Part shown: in pieces, positions 15,230-25,222 of the stretch
How the letters are laid out: each line of letters opens with the position of its first letter
Numbering within the stretch: position 1 is the stretch's first letter
NCBI RefSeq assembly: GCF_015062985.1
Contig: NZ_SUTI01000002.1
Coordinates: forward strand, 35,064 to 99,063
Reading direction: 5' to 3'
Origin: Methanobrevibacter sp.
GTDB taxonomy: Archaea; Methanobacteriota; Methanobacteria; Methanobacteriales; Methanobacteriaceae
DNA length: 64,000 nt
Notes under the pieces: generated by a model
What the model was told of the DNA's origin: nothing
What the model saw: the letters and a program-made list of their open reading frames with translations, nothing else
Database searches by the model: none
Translations under genes and position numbers: made by a program

Positions 15230-16542
15230 ACCAACTCCAATTCAAATCCAAGTTCTGCCATAGCTTCAATGAAATTCGGGAACGATACGTCAAAGACCTC
15301 CCCATTTGTTATTTCAATATCATGTTTTAGGCCAATCAGTGAAAATGCCATTGCAAGTCTGTGGTCTCCATGAGAATCAACAACGCCTGATGTGACACCA
15401 CCAGTTATGCTCATTCCGTCTTCCCTTTCAGTCAGCTTGCATCCTAATTTTTCAAGTTCACGACAGGTTGTATCAATCCTGTCAGTTTCCTTTACCCTTG
15501 CATGGGCGACTCCTGAAATATTTGTTGTTCCTTCAGCCATTGCGGCCAAAACCGCAACAGTAATCAGTAAATCAGGAGCGTTGGATAAATCAACATCAAT
15601 AGCTGTAAGTTTACCTTCCGAAGCAATCTCAACATAATCTTCACCCCTGACAATAGTCGCTCCCATTTTCTGGAGTATATCCAGAATAAATTTGTCACCC
15701 TGCTTTGAATCTCTGAATAAATTTTTAATTTTGGCTTTACCGCCATTAATGGCTATCAGTGCCAGCAGATAAGATGCTGATGAATAATCCCCTTCAACAG
15801 TATAATCACAAGCAATATAATCCTGTTTTTTCACTTTAAACTCATCAATTCTGCAACTTTGATGTTCCTGATTGCAGGTTTCATGCTTCAAATAATATCC
15901 TTTTAAAACCTTGACTCCGAATTTCCTCATAATGTCCAAGGTCATGTTAACATAAGGTTTTGACTTGAATTCCGGCAATACATACAATGTAACGCCCCTT
16001 TCGGATAGAGGTGAAGACAACACAATTGATGAAATGAATTGTGAACTGACATTGCCGTAGATATTGGTTTCGCCACCAACATAACCCGGCCGGATTAATA
16101 TCGGTGCCTTTTCATTGTCATTTAATGATTCCGTTTCAATGCCCAAAGGCTTTAAGGCATCCATCAATAAGCCCATAGGCCTGGTCTGCAATGATTCATC
16201 ACCGGTTAAAATAACCTCATTATCGCTTAAAGCAGAAACTGATGTCATCAGTCTCAAGGTAGTTCCGGAATTAGCCAAATCAATCGGATTTTCACATGAA
16301 TTATGGAGCTTTCCACCAGTTCCAATAACCTCCAGATAATCATCATCCCTATTGATTTGAGCACCTAAAGATTCACAAACCCTTATTGATGCCAAGGTAT
16401 CCTCTGAATACAGCATGTCATATAATTTGGAAGTTCCCCTAGCTAAACTGGCTAAAATAATGGCTCTGTGCGAATAGCTTTTAGAAGGAGGTGCTTTTAC
16501 CTCACCGCCTATGTCTGAAATATTTTTTACCTTAAGAATCAT
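15226..16542 (-). CDS. aroA: 5-enolpyruvylshikimate-3-phosphate synthase
   Basis: A 438-residue shikimate-pathway enzyme joining PEP and shikimate-3-phosphate on the way to aromatic amino acids. It has the phosphate-binding KSYSHRA at residues 21-27, LANSGTTLRLM, and the C-terminal SHGDHRLAMAF. It is the first gene of an aroA-nth pair with a 4-nt overlap. The length is normal. Confidence 0.95.
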   Translation of the reverse strand: MILKVKNISDIGGEVKAPPSKSYSHRAIILASLARGTSKLYDMLYSEDTLASIRVCESLGAQINRDDDYLEVIGTGGKLHNSCENPIDLANSGTTLRLMTSVSALSDNEVILTGDESLQTRPMGLLMDALKPLGIETESLNDNEKAPILIRPGYVGGETNIYGNVSSQFISSIVLSSPLSERGVTLYVLPEFKSKPYVNMTLDIMRKFGVKVLKGYYLKHETCNQEHQSCRIDEFKVKKQDYIACDYTVEGDYSSASYLLALIAINGGKAKIKNLFRDSKQGDKFILDILQKMGATIVRGEDYVEIASEGKLTAIDVDLSNAPDLLITVAVLAAMAEGTTNISGVAHARVKETDRIDTTCRELEKLGCKLTEREDGMSITGGVTSGVVDSHGDHRLAMAFSLIGLKHDIEITNGEVFDVSFPNFIEAMAELGFELELV

Positions 16543-16651
16543 TTTATCCTACCGAAAAGATAATATTCTTATCGATATACCCTCAACTTTTTCTATAATG
16601 TTAATATATTTTGAATACTTAATTAATTTTTTGGAATTCACATTTTTGTGC

Positions 16652-16674
16652 AATTCAACCTGACTAGTTGAATT
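16652..16674. repeat. Stem-loop in the aroA / zinc-ribbon gene intergenic region
   Basis: An 8-bp inverted repeat AATTCAAC / GTTGAATT with a 7-nt loop lies between the divergent aroA and zinc-ribbon genes. Its role is unknown; it could be an operator. Confidence 0.35.
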
Positions 16675-16759
16675 CCGGGCATTTCTGCATTAATTAGATA
16701 AACCTGTTACTACAAACATTTAATCAAAAAAAAATCAGATGTAAAAGAAGGCAAATGAC

Positions 16760-17722
16760 ATGAGGGAATGGCAAGTAGGCGACCCGGTTGGGGACGGAAA
16801 TGATATTGGTGTTCCGGATATCCCCTATATGGATTATTTAAAAGATGATGACGAATCATCCCAAGAAGATATTGTTGATGATTTCAAATACAACATAAAC
16901 AATGCACGGGACTTTTATAATATGAACAACTATGAAACTGCATTCCCTTTTCTTGATTCCTCTTTCAGGATTTATGGAAAGATGAATAATTTTGAAAAAT
17001 CACAAGTAAGGAACAATCCATTTAATCAGAACTGGATTACTGAGCTATGCTGTAAGCTAATAAACAACCATGGCAAATATTATCAGGAAGCCACTCAATT
17101 TATCATAAACAACAGCTATTCAGTAAAAATATGCGAGGATTGCGATTGCGTATATCCTACTGATTATAATTGCTGCATCAAATGTGGAAATCCATTAACG
17201 GAACCTGCCCGCAAATCAGCAGATGAACTCGCAGAAGAACTCTCCAATTTTTTAAGCAATAAAATTTACGATGAATCTGAAATAGATAAATTAGTTTATA
17301 GATCAATATTATTAATGGAATCAAACGATTGCAGATTAGTTGAAATTAATGAAAGCACTTACGGTATTGATTTCATATTTGAAAAAGAACACAAATACTT
17401 TAAAACAAGATATATCTGTGAGTATGTTCTGGGTTCTGCAAGAATCTTTGAAGATTTTGGAATAACACACAACCATGATAAATTGCTTATGAATGAATCA
17501 TTCAAAAAATTAATTAAAGACACAGAAAACCAAACCGGATTTACATTTAAAGAATGTGATGGAGGCTACGGAGCGCAATTAGACGCCAACAGATTTGATT
17601 TCATATTTAATGATGAAATATCTGTTATTGCTCGTTTTGATATGGGCGATGGTAAGACTGCAGTATATGACATTGATTTGGATAATATGGAATTAAGCAA
17701 AGATTATAGGGCGTATGGCTAA
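16760..17722 (+). CDS. Zinc-ribbon protein of unknown function
   Basis: A 320-residue, acidic, apparently cytosolic protein. The N-terminal ~110 residues look helical (NARDFYNMNNYETAFPFLDSSFRIYG, possibly one TPR-like pair), followed by a zinc ribbon (C125-x2-C128 with a second CC-x2-C cluster ending at C142) and a mixed C-terminal domain of about 150 residues that I do not recognise. No signal peptide or TM helix is present. The ribosome binding site is weak. It stands alone, divergent from aroA. Confidence 0.65.
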   Translation: MREWQVGDPVGDGNDIGVPDIPYMDYLKDDDESSQEDIVDDFKYNINNARDFYNMNNYETAFPFLDSSFRIYGKMNNFEKSQVRNNPFNQNWITELCCKLINNHGKYYQEATQFIINNSYSVKICEDCDCVYPTDYNCCIKCGNPLTEPARKSADELAEELSNFLSNKIYDESEIDKLVYRSILLMESNDCRLVEINESTYGIDFIFEKEHKYFKTRYICEYVLGSARIFEDFGITHNHDKLLMNESFKKLIKDTENQTGFTFKECDGGYGAQLDANRFDFIFNDEISVIARFDMGDGKTAVYDIDLDNMELSKDYRAYG

Positions 17723-17776
17723 AATGGAAAAAGCATTGCCCCCATGTTGTAAAGTTTAAAAGAAAAAAATAAAGAA

Positions 17777-17834
17777 GCACAGATTTGCACGTTCTGTGCT
17801 ATTTCACTTAAAGAACGGGACACAGAATACCGTT
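17777..17834 (+). terminator. Cluster of overlapping hairpins after the zinc-ribbon gene
   Basis: GCACAGA / TCTGTGC (17777-17799) is followed by two further inverted repeats: TTCTGTG with CACAGAA (17792-17827) and AACGG with CCGTT (17814-17834). The first two are mutually exclusive. The simplest reading is a terminator region; a structured RNA is possible. The rest of 17723-18004 holds no gene that I can see. Confidence 0.35.
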
Positions 17835-18004
17835 TTCGAAAGAACTGCGATATAAAGTTTTTAGAAGAGAGGATGCTTTGAGTAATATGTGGGGCTCATC
17901 GAAATCAAAAATATTTAGAAATTGACAATACGCCCCAATGTCCAAGTGAAGTTCAAAATTGCTTTTTTTGTTTTAAATCAAATAGCTGAGATTTTTTAAC
18001 TCGA

Positions 18005-18805
18005 TCAATCATTTAAGAAGTCTCTGACAATATTTTGAAATTCATCAGGCTTCTCTATAACTGCCAGATGTCCCGCATCTTTAATCAATTCAAATTTAGC
18101 ATCTTTTATCCCATCAGCCACTTCACGGCCCAATTCCGGCGGATTAATGCCATCATATTCCGCGCCTATAACCAATGTGGAACAGGCCACATTATCATAA
18201 TCTTTTGAATTGTCAAAGTTGGCAAGGGATGCATCTTCTGCAGCCTTTTCCTCTTCACTTAATTCCTGACCATCCCCTTTTAGCAATCCCTCAACATCCA
18301 GTTCACCACTGACTATCTTTTCAAATGATTGAGGGGCAACGCTGGCTTTTAATATAACTCCCATCATTTCCTCCTGTGTTACCTGGGTTATGTCAAGATT
18401 TGCCTCCTTTAGAATCCTTGCAACTGATGAAGTTTTGCCATTCGGCTTTGTGCAGACCAAAATAAGATTGTTAATATCATCACATTTAACTTCAGCCGCC
18501 CTAAGGGCAATGTATGAGCCCATGGAATATCCGAGAATGTCAGCCTTTTCCAGATTCAGTTCCTGAATGATTCCATGTATATCAATTGCATGATCGTCAA
18601 GAGTATAATTTTCAGGACGTGTTGATTCACCATGCCCTCTTGTATCAACTGTAATTACACGATACTCATCTTTAAACATGTCTCTTATTGGATACATTGT
18701 TGATTTATCTCCGGTCAGCCCATGAATCAATAATAATGAATTTTCACCATGTTCTGTATCATCCACGCAAATTTCAATATCATTAATGCTTAAAAATTTT
18801 TTCAT
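18005..18805 (-). CDS. Alpha/beta hydrolase
   Basis: A 266-residue soluble hydrolase with a full catalytic triad: nucleophile Ser94 in LGYSMGS, Asp218 in AEYDGIN and His246 in DAGHLAVIEKP. The LLLIHGLTGDKS oxyanion segment is near the N-terminus. An acidic, Glu-rich insertion (about residues 170-195) forms the cap. Substrate is unknown; esterase or C-C hydrolase are both possible. It is a single gene, divergent from the secreted protease. Confidence 0.85.
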   Translation of the reverse strand: MKKFLSINDIEICVDDTEHGENSLLLIHGLTGDKSTMYPIRDMFKDEYRVITVDTRGHGESTRPENYTLDDHAIDIHGIIQELNLEKADILGYSMGSYIALRAAEVKCDDINNLILVCTKPNGKTSSVARILKEANLDITQVTQEEMMGVILKASVAPQSFEKIVSGELDVEGLLKGDGQELSEEEKAAEDASLANFDNSKDYDNVACSTLVIGAEYDGINPPELGREVADGIKDAKFELIKDAGHLAVIEKPDEFQNIVRDFLND

Positions 18806-19020
18806 GTTAAATACCTCATTTTTGTTATTAATAATTATATTTAAGTTAATTGTATATTAAGATATTCAATGAAAGTTAATCAGAGCAACGATTTATCTCC
18901 TTTTAATATCAAGACTAATATGTACTGATGATGATTAATCTTCCCTATGTAAAAAATGATATACTTTAATAATAATTAAAAAAAGAATTATTATTGTTAT
19001 AGAAATTGGAGGAAAAAGTT

Positions 19021-22000
19021 TTGAACAAGAAAATATTTGCAATTACTGTACTGCTATTTTTAATAATAGGTATCAGTGCAGTGCATGCTGAAGAAATTAA
19101 TCAGACAGAAGATAATTTGGAAATTTCTGATTCGGATATCCTCTCTGCCGGCACAGTCAAATCATATACCGGTCTGTTAAATGATATTTCAAAATCACCC
19201 GAAACAGGGTTCAACGTCCAATCAGACTATAAATTCAACCCTACTAAGGATGAAAATTTAAAGAATGGAATATCTTTAACCGTTGAGGACAATTCGGAAT
19301 ATATAATCGAAGGACACAATCATGTAATCAATGCAAACAATCAGGCAGGCATTTTTAAATTTACCAACGGGACTGTCTATATCAACAACCTTAAACTGAT
19401 TAACGCTGACCGCTCTTCAATAATTTTAAACAACTGCATATTATACACAAAGAATGTGACATTTGAAAACAATTATGATTCAGAAGGAGGTGCTGCAGTA
19501 TATTCATACGGCAGCAATTACTACAGCACAAAAGACAAATTCATCAACAATGACGCTAAAATGGGAGCATCAATATTTGGCCAAAACAGTATAGTTGAAA
19601 TTGACCGTTCCACATTTGTCAATGCTAAAGAACTCCAATGGGGTTTAATTTATACAAAAAATTCCATTACAACAGTGAAAAATACCGTTTTTGCAAACAT
19701 GACCTCAAAATATGCCACTGCAATATTCTGTCAAGAAAACAAACTTAACGTTTTAAACTCCAGATTCATTAATCTATTTGCAAAAAACACCGCAGGAGCT
19801 ATCGGAGTTAAAAGCACTCTTTCAGTAAATATTGATGGCTGCAGATTCGTTAATGTTTCCTCAGGTAAAAACGGAGGTGCAGTTTATGCCGACATTAACG
19901 AGGATAACGTTAATTATAAATATGGCGTGACTGTGAAAAATTCCCTGTTTGAAAAATGCTCTTCCGAATTTGGCGGAGCATACGTTCAGTTAGGAGGACA
20001 GTTAAAAATTATTGATACTAATTTTAAAAAGAATGTGGCCGAATATTCCGGAGGAGCCATATACCTTTCAAATACAACCGCAACAATCAGCAATGCAGAA
20101 CTTAACAGAAATAAGGCAAATCAATTTTATGGAGGGGCAGCATACATTGATGACAGTAAAGTCATAATTGCTTCCTGTGATGTTCTCAACAATATTGTAG
20201 GAACCGAAGGAAGCGGAGTTTACCTCTATTCCAGTCAATATGAAATCAAAAACTCAAATTTTGCAAAGAACAATTATAATGTTATTGTGAGTTATTTTGA
20301 CAGAAAGGGATCATCCTTAAAAAATAATGAAATGAACGGAGGAAAAACATTATTAAATCAGGTTGAATACACCTCAGTAGTTGACTATGCCGGTGAAAAA
20401 ATCATTTTAGACCCTGTAAAAGTTAAAGAAACTGCAAAAAGTTCCAAATTTGATTTGCGTAAATATAATTTGGCCGGAGTTGTAAAAGATCAGGGCTTCG
20501 ACGGATCATGCTGGGCATTTGCCGCAACCGGAGCACTTGAATCCGCATTCCTAAAAGCAACAGGAATCCTGCTGGATATCTCAGAAAACAACATTCAGAA
20601 TTCAGCATTACACTATGGAACCTTCGGTACTGACAGTATTTTCGAATCAGGATATTCAACTTCTGCAATGGGCCTTTTCCTGGCCTGGTTAGGAACCCTG
20701 CCTGTAAATTATGACACTTATGATGAGCTTGGTAAAATAACATTAACCGCTTTCGCAGAGGATTCCTATCACATCCAGGATACCATCATAATACCTGAAC
20801 GTGCAAATGCTCTTGACAATGCAAAATTAAAAGATGCGCTGATAAAATATGGCGGACTGACTGTTCATCTCTATGGAGCATCAGCGAATAATGAGTATTA
20901 TAATGAGAACACACATGCACAATATTATAACGGCAAAAGTCCAGGAAACCACTTTGTTACATTAGTGGGCTGGGATGACAATTATTCTAAAAAGAATTTC
21001 ATCATAACTCCTAAGGGAAACGGTGCATGGATTTGTAAAAACAGCTGGGGAAGCGAATGGGGTGAAGACGGATACTTCTATGTATCCTACTACGATACCA
21101 CTTTTGCGATGAAAACCACCTCCGTGGGTTATATAATCAACAACACCGAATCATATGAGAGAGCATATCAATATGACATTGGCAGAATGACACGCTACTA
21201 TGCGGAAAAAACTGGCGATGATATCCGCTTCGTCAATACCTATACTGCAATTGACAACGAAATTATATCAGCCATAGGAACCTACTTTGAAAAAGCCAAT
21301 GAAAAATACAAGATAACTATTTATGTTGACGGAAAAACAGTTTACAGCCAAAGCGGAAAATCCACACATGGAGGATTTTCAACAATCGACCTGAACAAGC
21401 AGATTGCGGTTAACCAAGACCATGAATTTTCAGTGGAAATAAAAGCAAAGGCCATGCCATTACTTGAAGACACCAGAATTCATTTCGAAAAAGAAAAAAG
21501 TGTTGCCTACTATATCGACGGCGGCTATGAAGATTTGGGACCTTCAGGCATCACAGCATGTATTAAGGCATACACCTTTACAAACCCAAATCCTGGAAAA
21601 ACAAAAGCACACTATAATACAAAAAACAACAAAGTGACCGTCAAATCAAATGCCAACGGAAAAATAATTTCAATTGTCAAGGACAATAAAATACTTGGCA
21701 GTGCAACCGTAACTAATGGTGAAGCAATATTCGATTTGGATTTGGAACCCGGAACCTACAGCGTTGATACTCCATATGACGATGATGACGACATTCTGGA
21801 ATGGTTTGAAATATTGGATTCCATTGAACTTGATGACTACATTACAATAGGATTTAATGTGCAAACCCCTATTGAAGCTGAATTCCTTGACATGTTTGAG
21901 GATGAATTATCCAACACTACCGTAATATATGAACTTGATGGAGAATCTTTCTCTGGAACTACTGACAACAAAGGAATCCTCTCCCTTGACCTGTCAGATT

Positions 22001-22995
22001 TATCCATCGGAGAGCATGCTCTATTTTTAGAAAATCCGGATACCCTTGAAGAAACATTCATCATAATTAACGTAGTTTCAAGATTTAGCGAAAATTCAGA
22101 TGTGAACATGCGCCAAGGCGACGGGTCAAGCTTTAAAGTTCTCGTGCATGGGGATGACGGAAATCCAGTAGGTGCAGACGAGACCGTATCCATCAGACTG
22201 AATGGAAAAACTTATGATGTAAAAACAGACAGTGACGGCTATGCTGTTCTAACAATACCTGACAGCCTTAAGAGTGGAACTTACACATTAACCGCTACAT
22301 ATGCAGGCCAAATCATCAAAAACACTGTCAAAGTGACATCTGGCGTAAACCCCGCAAAAAGTACCGTTAAATCATATCCAGAAGGAAAAACCCCAGTTAT
22401 CACTAAAAAAGTAACATCCAACTTCAACACCAAAACATACAATGCAAAAATTACCCTCAAACAGAGTGTAGATAAAAAACTTAAAACAGGAACCAATTTT
22501 AAATATAATGGTGCTTACCTTAAAAACGGTAAAATTATAGTAAAATCAAATGCAAACGGTGCAAAAATCTCCATTGTGAAAAACAATAAAGTGATTGCTA
22601 CTGCAGTTGTAATAAACGGTGAAGCAATATTTGATTTGGACTTGGAACCTGGAACCTACAGCATCATTGTCCAATCTGAAGACAGTGAAAAAATCATAGA
22701 AAGCTTTGAAATAATAAGTGCTATTGACCTTGGTGATGCAATAATAACAGGAGAAGATGCTCAGACCACCCTTGAAATTGAATTTGTAGATGAGGACAGT
22801 TTCAAGCTATCAGACACAAACGTTACCTTCTATCTGGATGGTGAAAAATACACTGAACCTATTGAAAACGGAACAATATCTATTAACATGACTGATTTAA
22901 CCGTTGGAAACCATACTTTTGTTGTGGAAAATCCGGTAAACTCACAAGAAAGCGCAACAACGATTGAGGTTGTCAGGGATTTGGTGGCAATTTAA
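19021..22995 (+). CDS. Secreted beta-helix protein with papain-like (C1A) protease domain
   Basis: A 1324-residue surface protein. TTG at 19021 is chosen because GGAGG lies at 19008-19012 and the product then begins with a clean signal peptide (MNKKIFAITVLLFLIIGISAVHAEE). Residues about 60-450 form a right-handed beta-helix typical of methanogen adhesins. Next comes a C1A peptidase: Gln491 and Cys497 in DQGFDGSCWAF, His644 in GNHFVTLVGWDD, Asn674 in KNSWGSEWGEDGYFYVSY, so all catalytic residues are present. The C-terminal third has Ig-like domains with a module (KSNANG...GEAIFDLDLEPGTYS) repeated near residues 900 and 1200. It probably acts outside the cell on proteins or peptides, perhaps pseudomurein cross-links. 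A hairpin terminator follows. Confidence 0.9.
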   Translation: MNKKIFAITVLLFLIIGISAVHAEEINQTEDNLEISDSDILSAGTVKSYTGLLNDISKSPETGFNVQSDYKFNPTKDENLKNGISLTVEDNSEYIIEGHNHVINANNQAGIFKFTNGTVYINNLKLINADRSSIILNNCILYTKNVTFENNYDSEGGAAVYSYGSNYYSTKDKFINNDAKMGASIFGQNSIVEIDRSTFVNAKELQWGLIYTKNSITTVKNTVFANMTSKYATAIFCQENKLNVLNSRFINLFAKNTAGAIGVKSTLSVNIDGCRFVNVSSGKNGGAVYADINEDNVNYKYGVTVKNSLFEKCSSEFGGAYVQLGGQLKIIDTNFKKNVAEYSGGAIYLSNTTATISNAELNRNKANQFYGGAAYIDDSKVIIASCDVLNNIVGTEGSGVYLYSSQYEIKNSNFAKNNYNVIVSYFDRKGSSLKNNEMNGGKTLLNQVEYTSVVDYAGEKIILDPVKVKETAKSSKFDLRKYNLAGVVKDQGFDGSCWAFAATGALESAFLKATGILLDISENNIQNSALHYGTFGTDSIFESGYSTSAMGLFLAWLGTLPVNYDTYDELGKITLTAFAEDSYHIQDTIIIPERANALDNAKLKDALIKYGGLTVHLYGASANNEYYNENTHAQYYNGKSPGNHFVTLVGWDDNYSKKNFIITPKGNGAWICKNSWGSEWGEDGYFYVSYYDTTFAMKTTSVGYIINNTESYERAYQYDIGRMTRYYAEKTGDDIRFVNTYTAIDNEIISAIGTYFEKANEKYKITIYVDGKTVYSQSGKSTHGGFSTIDLNKQIAVNQDHEFSVEIKAKAMPLLEDTRIHFEKEKSVAYYIDGGYEDLGPSGITACIKAYTFTNPNPGKTKAHYNTKNNKVTVKSNANGKIISIVKDNKILGSATVTNGEAIFDLDLEPGTYSVDTPYDDDDDILEWFEILDSIELDDYITIGFNVQTPIEAEFLDMFEDELSNTTVIYELDGESFSGTTDNKGILSLDLSDLSIGEHALFLENPDTLEETFIIINVVSRFSENSDVNMRQGDGSSFKVLVHGDDGNPVGADETVSIRLNGKTYDVKTDSDGYAVLTIPDSLKSGTYTLTATYAGQIIKNTVKVTSGVNPAKSTVKSYPEGKTPVITKKVTSNFNTKTYNAKITLKQSVDKKLKTGTNFKYNGAYLKNGKIIVKSNANGAKISIVKNNKVIATAVVINGEAIFDLDLEPGTYSIIVQSEDSEKIIESFEIISAIDLGDAIITGEDAQTTLEIEFVDEDSFKLSDTNVTFYLDGEKYTEPIENGTISINMTDLTVGNHTFVVENPVNSQESATTIEVVRDLVAI

Positions 22996-23008
22996 AACCT
23001 AAACAATT

Positions 23009-23032
23009 GAAAGTTAAAAAAAATTAACTTTC
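23009..23032 (+). terminator. Terminator of the C1A protease gene
   Basis: The perfect inverted repeat GAAAGTTAA / TTAACTTTC with a 6-nt A loop is followed by a T-rich run. Confidence 0.7.
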
Positions 23033-23170
23033 ATTATTTTCTTTATTTTTAACCATGCATCGCCCCAAAATGTTTTAAAAAAATATTCCCATAATCTCCA
23101 GTTCTTGAAAAATTATATATTGTCTTAAAAAATATATAATAGTAACAACCAAAAACGGAGAAAAAAATCA

Positions 23171-24162
23171 ATGAGTAACAATAGAGTTGAATGGATTGAT
23201 TTTGTACGTGCAATTGCAATCTTGACAGTTTTATACATTCATGCAACTGACGGCATTTTTATAATATCTCAGATGCAATAATGAATTATACAATTTATTC
23301 AAGAATATTTAATTTTGCTTCTCTTTTTATAGGACGTATCGGTGTTCCATTCTTTTTAATGATTACAGGTTACTTGTTATTGGACAGATCCTATGATGAT
23401 GAGCGTGTCTGCAAGTTCTGGACTAAAAATTGTAAAGGATTAATCATCGTTACAGTGCTTTGGTCAATAATTTATGCGCTTAGTTTGCAGGTAATAACCC
23501 TTGAAAACAGCCAAGTTAATTTTGCTGAGGCAGGAAATCTTTTCTTTAGCCATATGTGGTATATGCCTATGATTATCGGAATGTACATTTCAATTCCATT
23601 TGTAGCAAGCGCATTGAAACACTTTGATACAGAAACCATCAACCAGGCAACAATCGTATTTTCATTGCTGGCATTCCTACTGCCATTCATAACAATTGTA
23701 TTGGAAATGCACGGCATTCAAAACGTTAATATTCAGTACTGCCTCGGATTTAGTGGTGGGGTTTATGGAATTTACATAATTCTCGGATATCTGGTCAAGA
23801 AGGGCAGGTTTAAAAAATATAAATCAAGAAACCTCGGATTGCTTGCAGTAGTATCATTTATAATATGCGTATTATTCCAATACTATGCATTCATCAAAGG
23901 ATACAATTTTGTCCTATGGTATGAATTCCCATTTGTTTTAATAGGATCTTTTACATTGTTTGAGTTATGCTCCAGAATAGAAAAAGTCAGGGCATTTTCA
24001 TTAGTAAGCTTTTTATCAAAATACTCATTTGCAGTATTTTTAGTTCATAACCTATTTAGATTAGCGTTACTGCCTGTTGTTGTTGACCTACCATACTCAG
24101 AACCTGTAAAAGCAATAATTCTTTGGATTTTACTAATTATATTAAGCTACATCGCTGAGTAA
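23171..24162 (+). pseudogene. Acyltransferase-3 family membrane O-acyltransferase, frameshifted
   Basis: ATG at 23171 starts MSNNRVEWIDFVRAIAILTVLYIHATDGIFI, the classic N-terminus of membrane acyltransferases (IDxxRAIAI ... H). The frame ends in TAATGA at 23279. A one-base shift between about 23251 and 23277 continues directly as ISDAIMNYTIYSRIFNFASLFIG... to 24162. The whole would be about 330 residues with about 10 TM helices, the WecH/OatA-like type that O-acylates surface polysaccharides. Translation from the internal ATG at 23281 would lose TM1 and the conserved His. Gene decay, phase variation or a sequencing indel are all possible. Confidence 0.8.
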
Positions 24163-24199
24163 TTATCTATAGAATCCCAAAAATCGGAAGATATATACT

Positions 24200-25063
24200 T
24201 TATATGTAGTTCATTATCTCTTTTTTTACTTCTTTTAATGCCTGTCCTGCTTCAGGTGAAGGGAATAACGGGTAAATATGGAATAAACCTTCTCCGGTTA
24301 TAAACTTAACATCAACGCCGTCATCGTTGAGATTATCAGCATATCTTTTAATGTCCTTGTAAAAAATCTCATTGGTGCCTGCAAAGATTATGGTTTTCGG
24401 AAGTCCCTTATTGTCTCCATATAGCGGACTTACCCTATAATCCTTTGTATCAAAATCTCCGGACCATAATTTTCCTATCTCTTTTAAACCAATCTCTCCC
24501 AGAATAGGATCATTTTCACTGTCATAGGGAGTATCAGACATTGAAATGTCAACCCATGGAGAAAAGGCTATTATCCTATCCGGCTGCGGCAAATTAATTT
24601 CTTTTAAATATTGGCAGAATGATAATGCAAATCCTCCTCCTGCCGAATCGCCCATTACAGTCAAATTAGTTCTGTTAATTAAACCTTCATAGATAGGCAT
24701 TATCATCTCAAAAGTTTCACTCGCATTATGCAAAGGAGCGAGCGGGTAAACAGGCGCTAGTACGAATGCATTTAATTTTCGTGAAAGCAAAAAGCAATAT
24801 AACAAATGTTGATAGTTTATTTCATTAATGTATGCTCCGCCATGTATGTATAAAATTGTGTTTTTGGCATTTTCATCTCCAAATGTGAACACCTGCATAC
24901 CATTTAAACTGGTGCTTTTAAAAATAGCTTTTGGGATTTTAACTGGGGATTTTGATTTTTCCTTTATAAAATCATCTATTTCATCTTTTGAATCCATATA
25001 CTTCGGTTTGGTATATTTCAATATTTTTTCTTCAATACGTGCAATAAATGATTTGTCCGCCAT
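24200..25063 (-). CDS. Alpha/beta hydrolase fold-3 esterase (HSL-like)
   Basis: A ~287-residue esterase of the hormone-sensitive-lipase type. It has the oxyanion motif YIHGGAYI, nucleophile Ser in MGDSAGGG, and a C-terminal His in GLFHIYPLFPSPEAG. The acid residue is probably in the segment around FAGTNEIFYKDI; the usual D is shifted to E or D there. The ATG at 25063 follows a GTGAT site; a GTG three codons earlier is the alternative. Cytosolic, probably hydrolysing small acyl esters. Confidence 0.85.
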   Translation of the reverse strand: MADKSFIARIEEKILKYTKPKYMDSKDEIDDFIKEKSKSPVKIPKAIFKSTSLNGMQVFTFGDENAKNTILYIHGGAYINEINYQHLLYCFLLSRKLNAFVLAPVYPLAPLHNASETFEMIMPIYEGLINRTNLTVMGDSAGGGFALSFCQYLKEINLPQPDRIIAFSPWVDISMSDTPYDSENDPILGEIGLKEIGKLWSGDFDTKDYRVSPLYGDNKGLPKTIIFAGTNEIFYKDIKRYADNLNDDGVDVKFITGEGLFHIYPLFPSPEAGQALKEVKKEIMNYI

Positions 25064-25177
25064 AGATATCACTGAAATTCAACTTTTCATAAAGCCATGT
25101 TATTCTTTTGTTCATTTTACAAATTAAATCTTCAGAAATCCTTGAGATAATGTATGATGAATGTGAAAAGGGAGTTT

Positions 25178-25200
25178 AAGCAGGATTTGAAATCCTGCTT
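25178..25200 (-). terminator. Terminator of the small surface protein gene
   Basis: A perfect 10-bp stem AAGCAGGATT / AATCCTGCTT with a 3-nt loop lies 22 nt after the stop at 25223. It is the strongest hairpin in this part of the window. Confidence 0.75.
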
Positions 25201-25222
25201 AATATTAAGGTTAATGATCAAT

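Noticed and set aside
20423..20743. 106-codon antisense frame inside the C1A protease gene
   Set aside because: Opposite to a gene with clear catalytic motifs; no start site or recognisable product.
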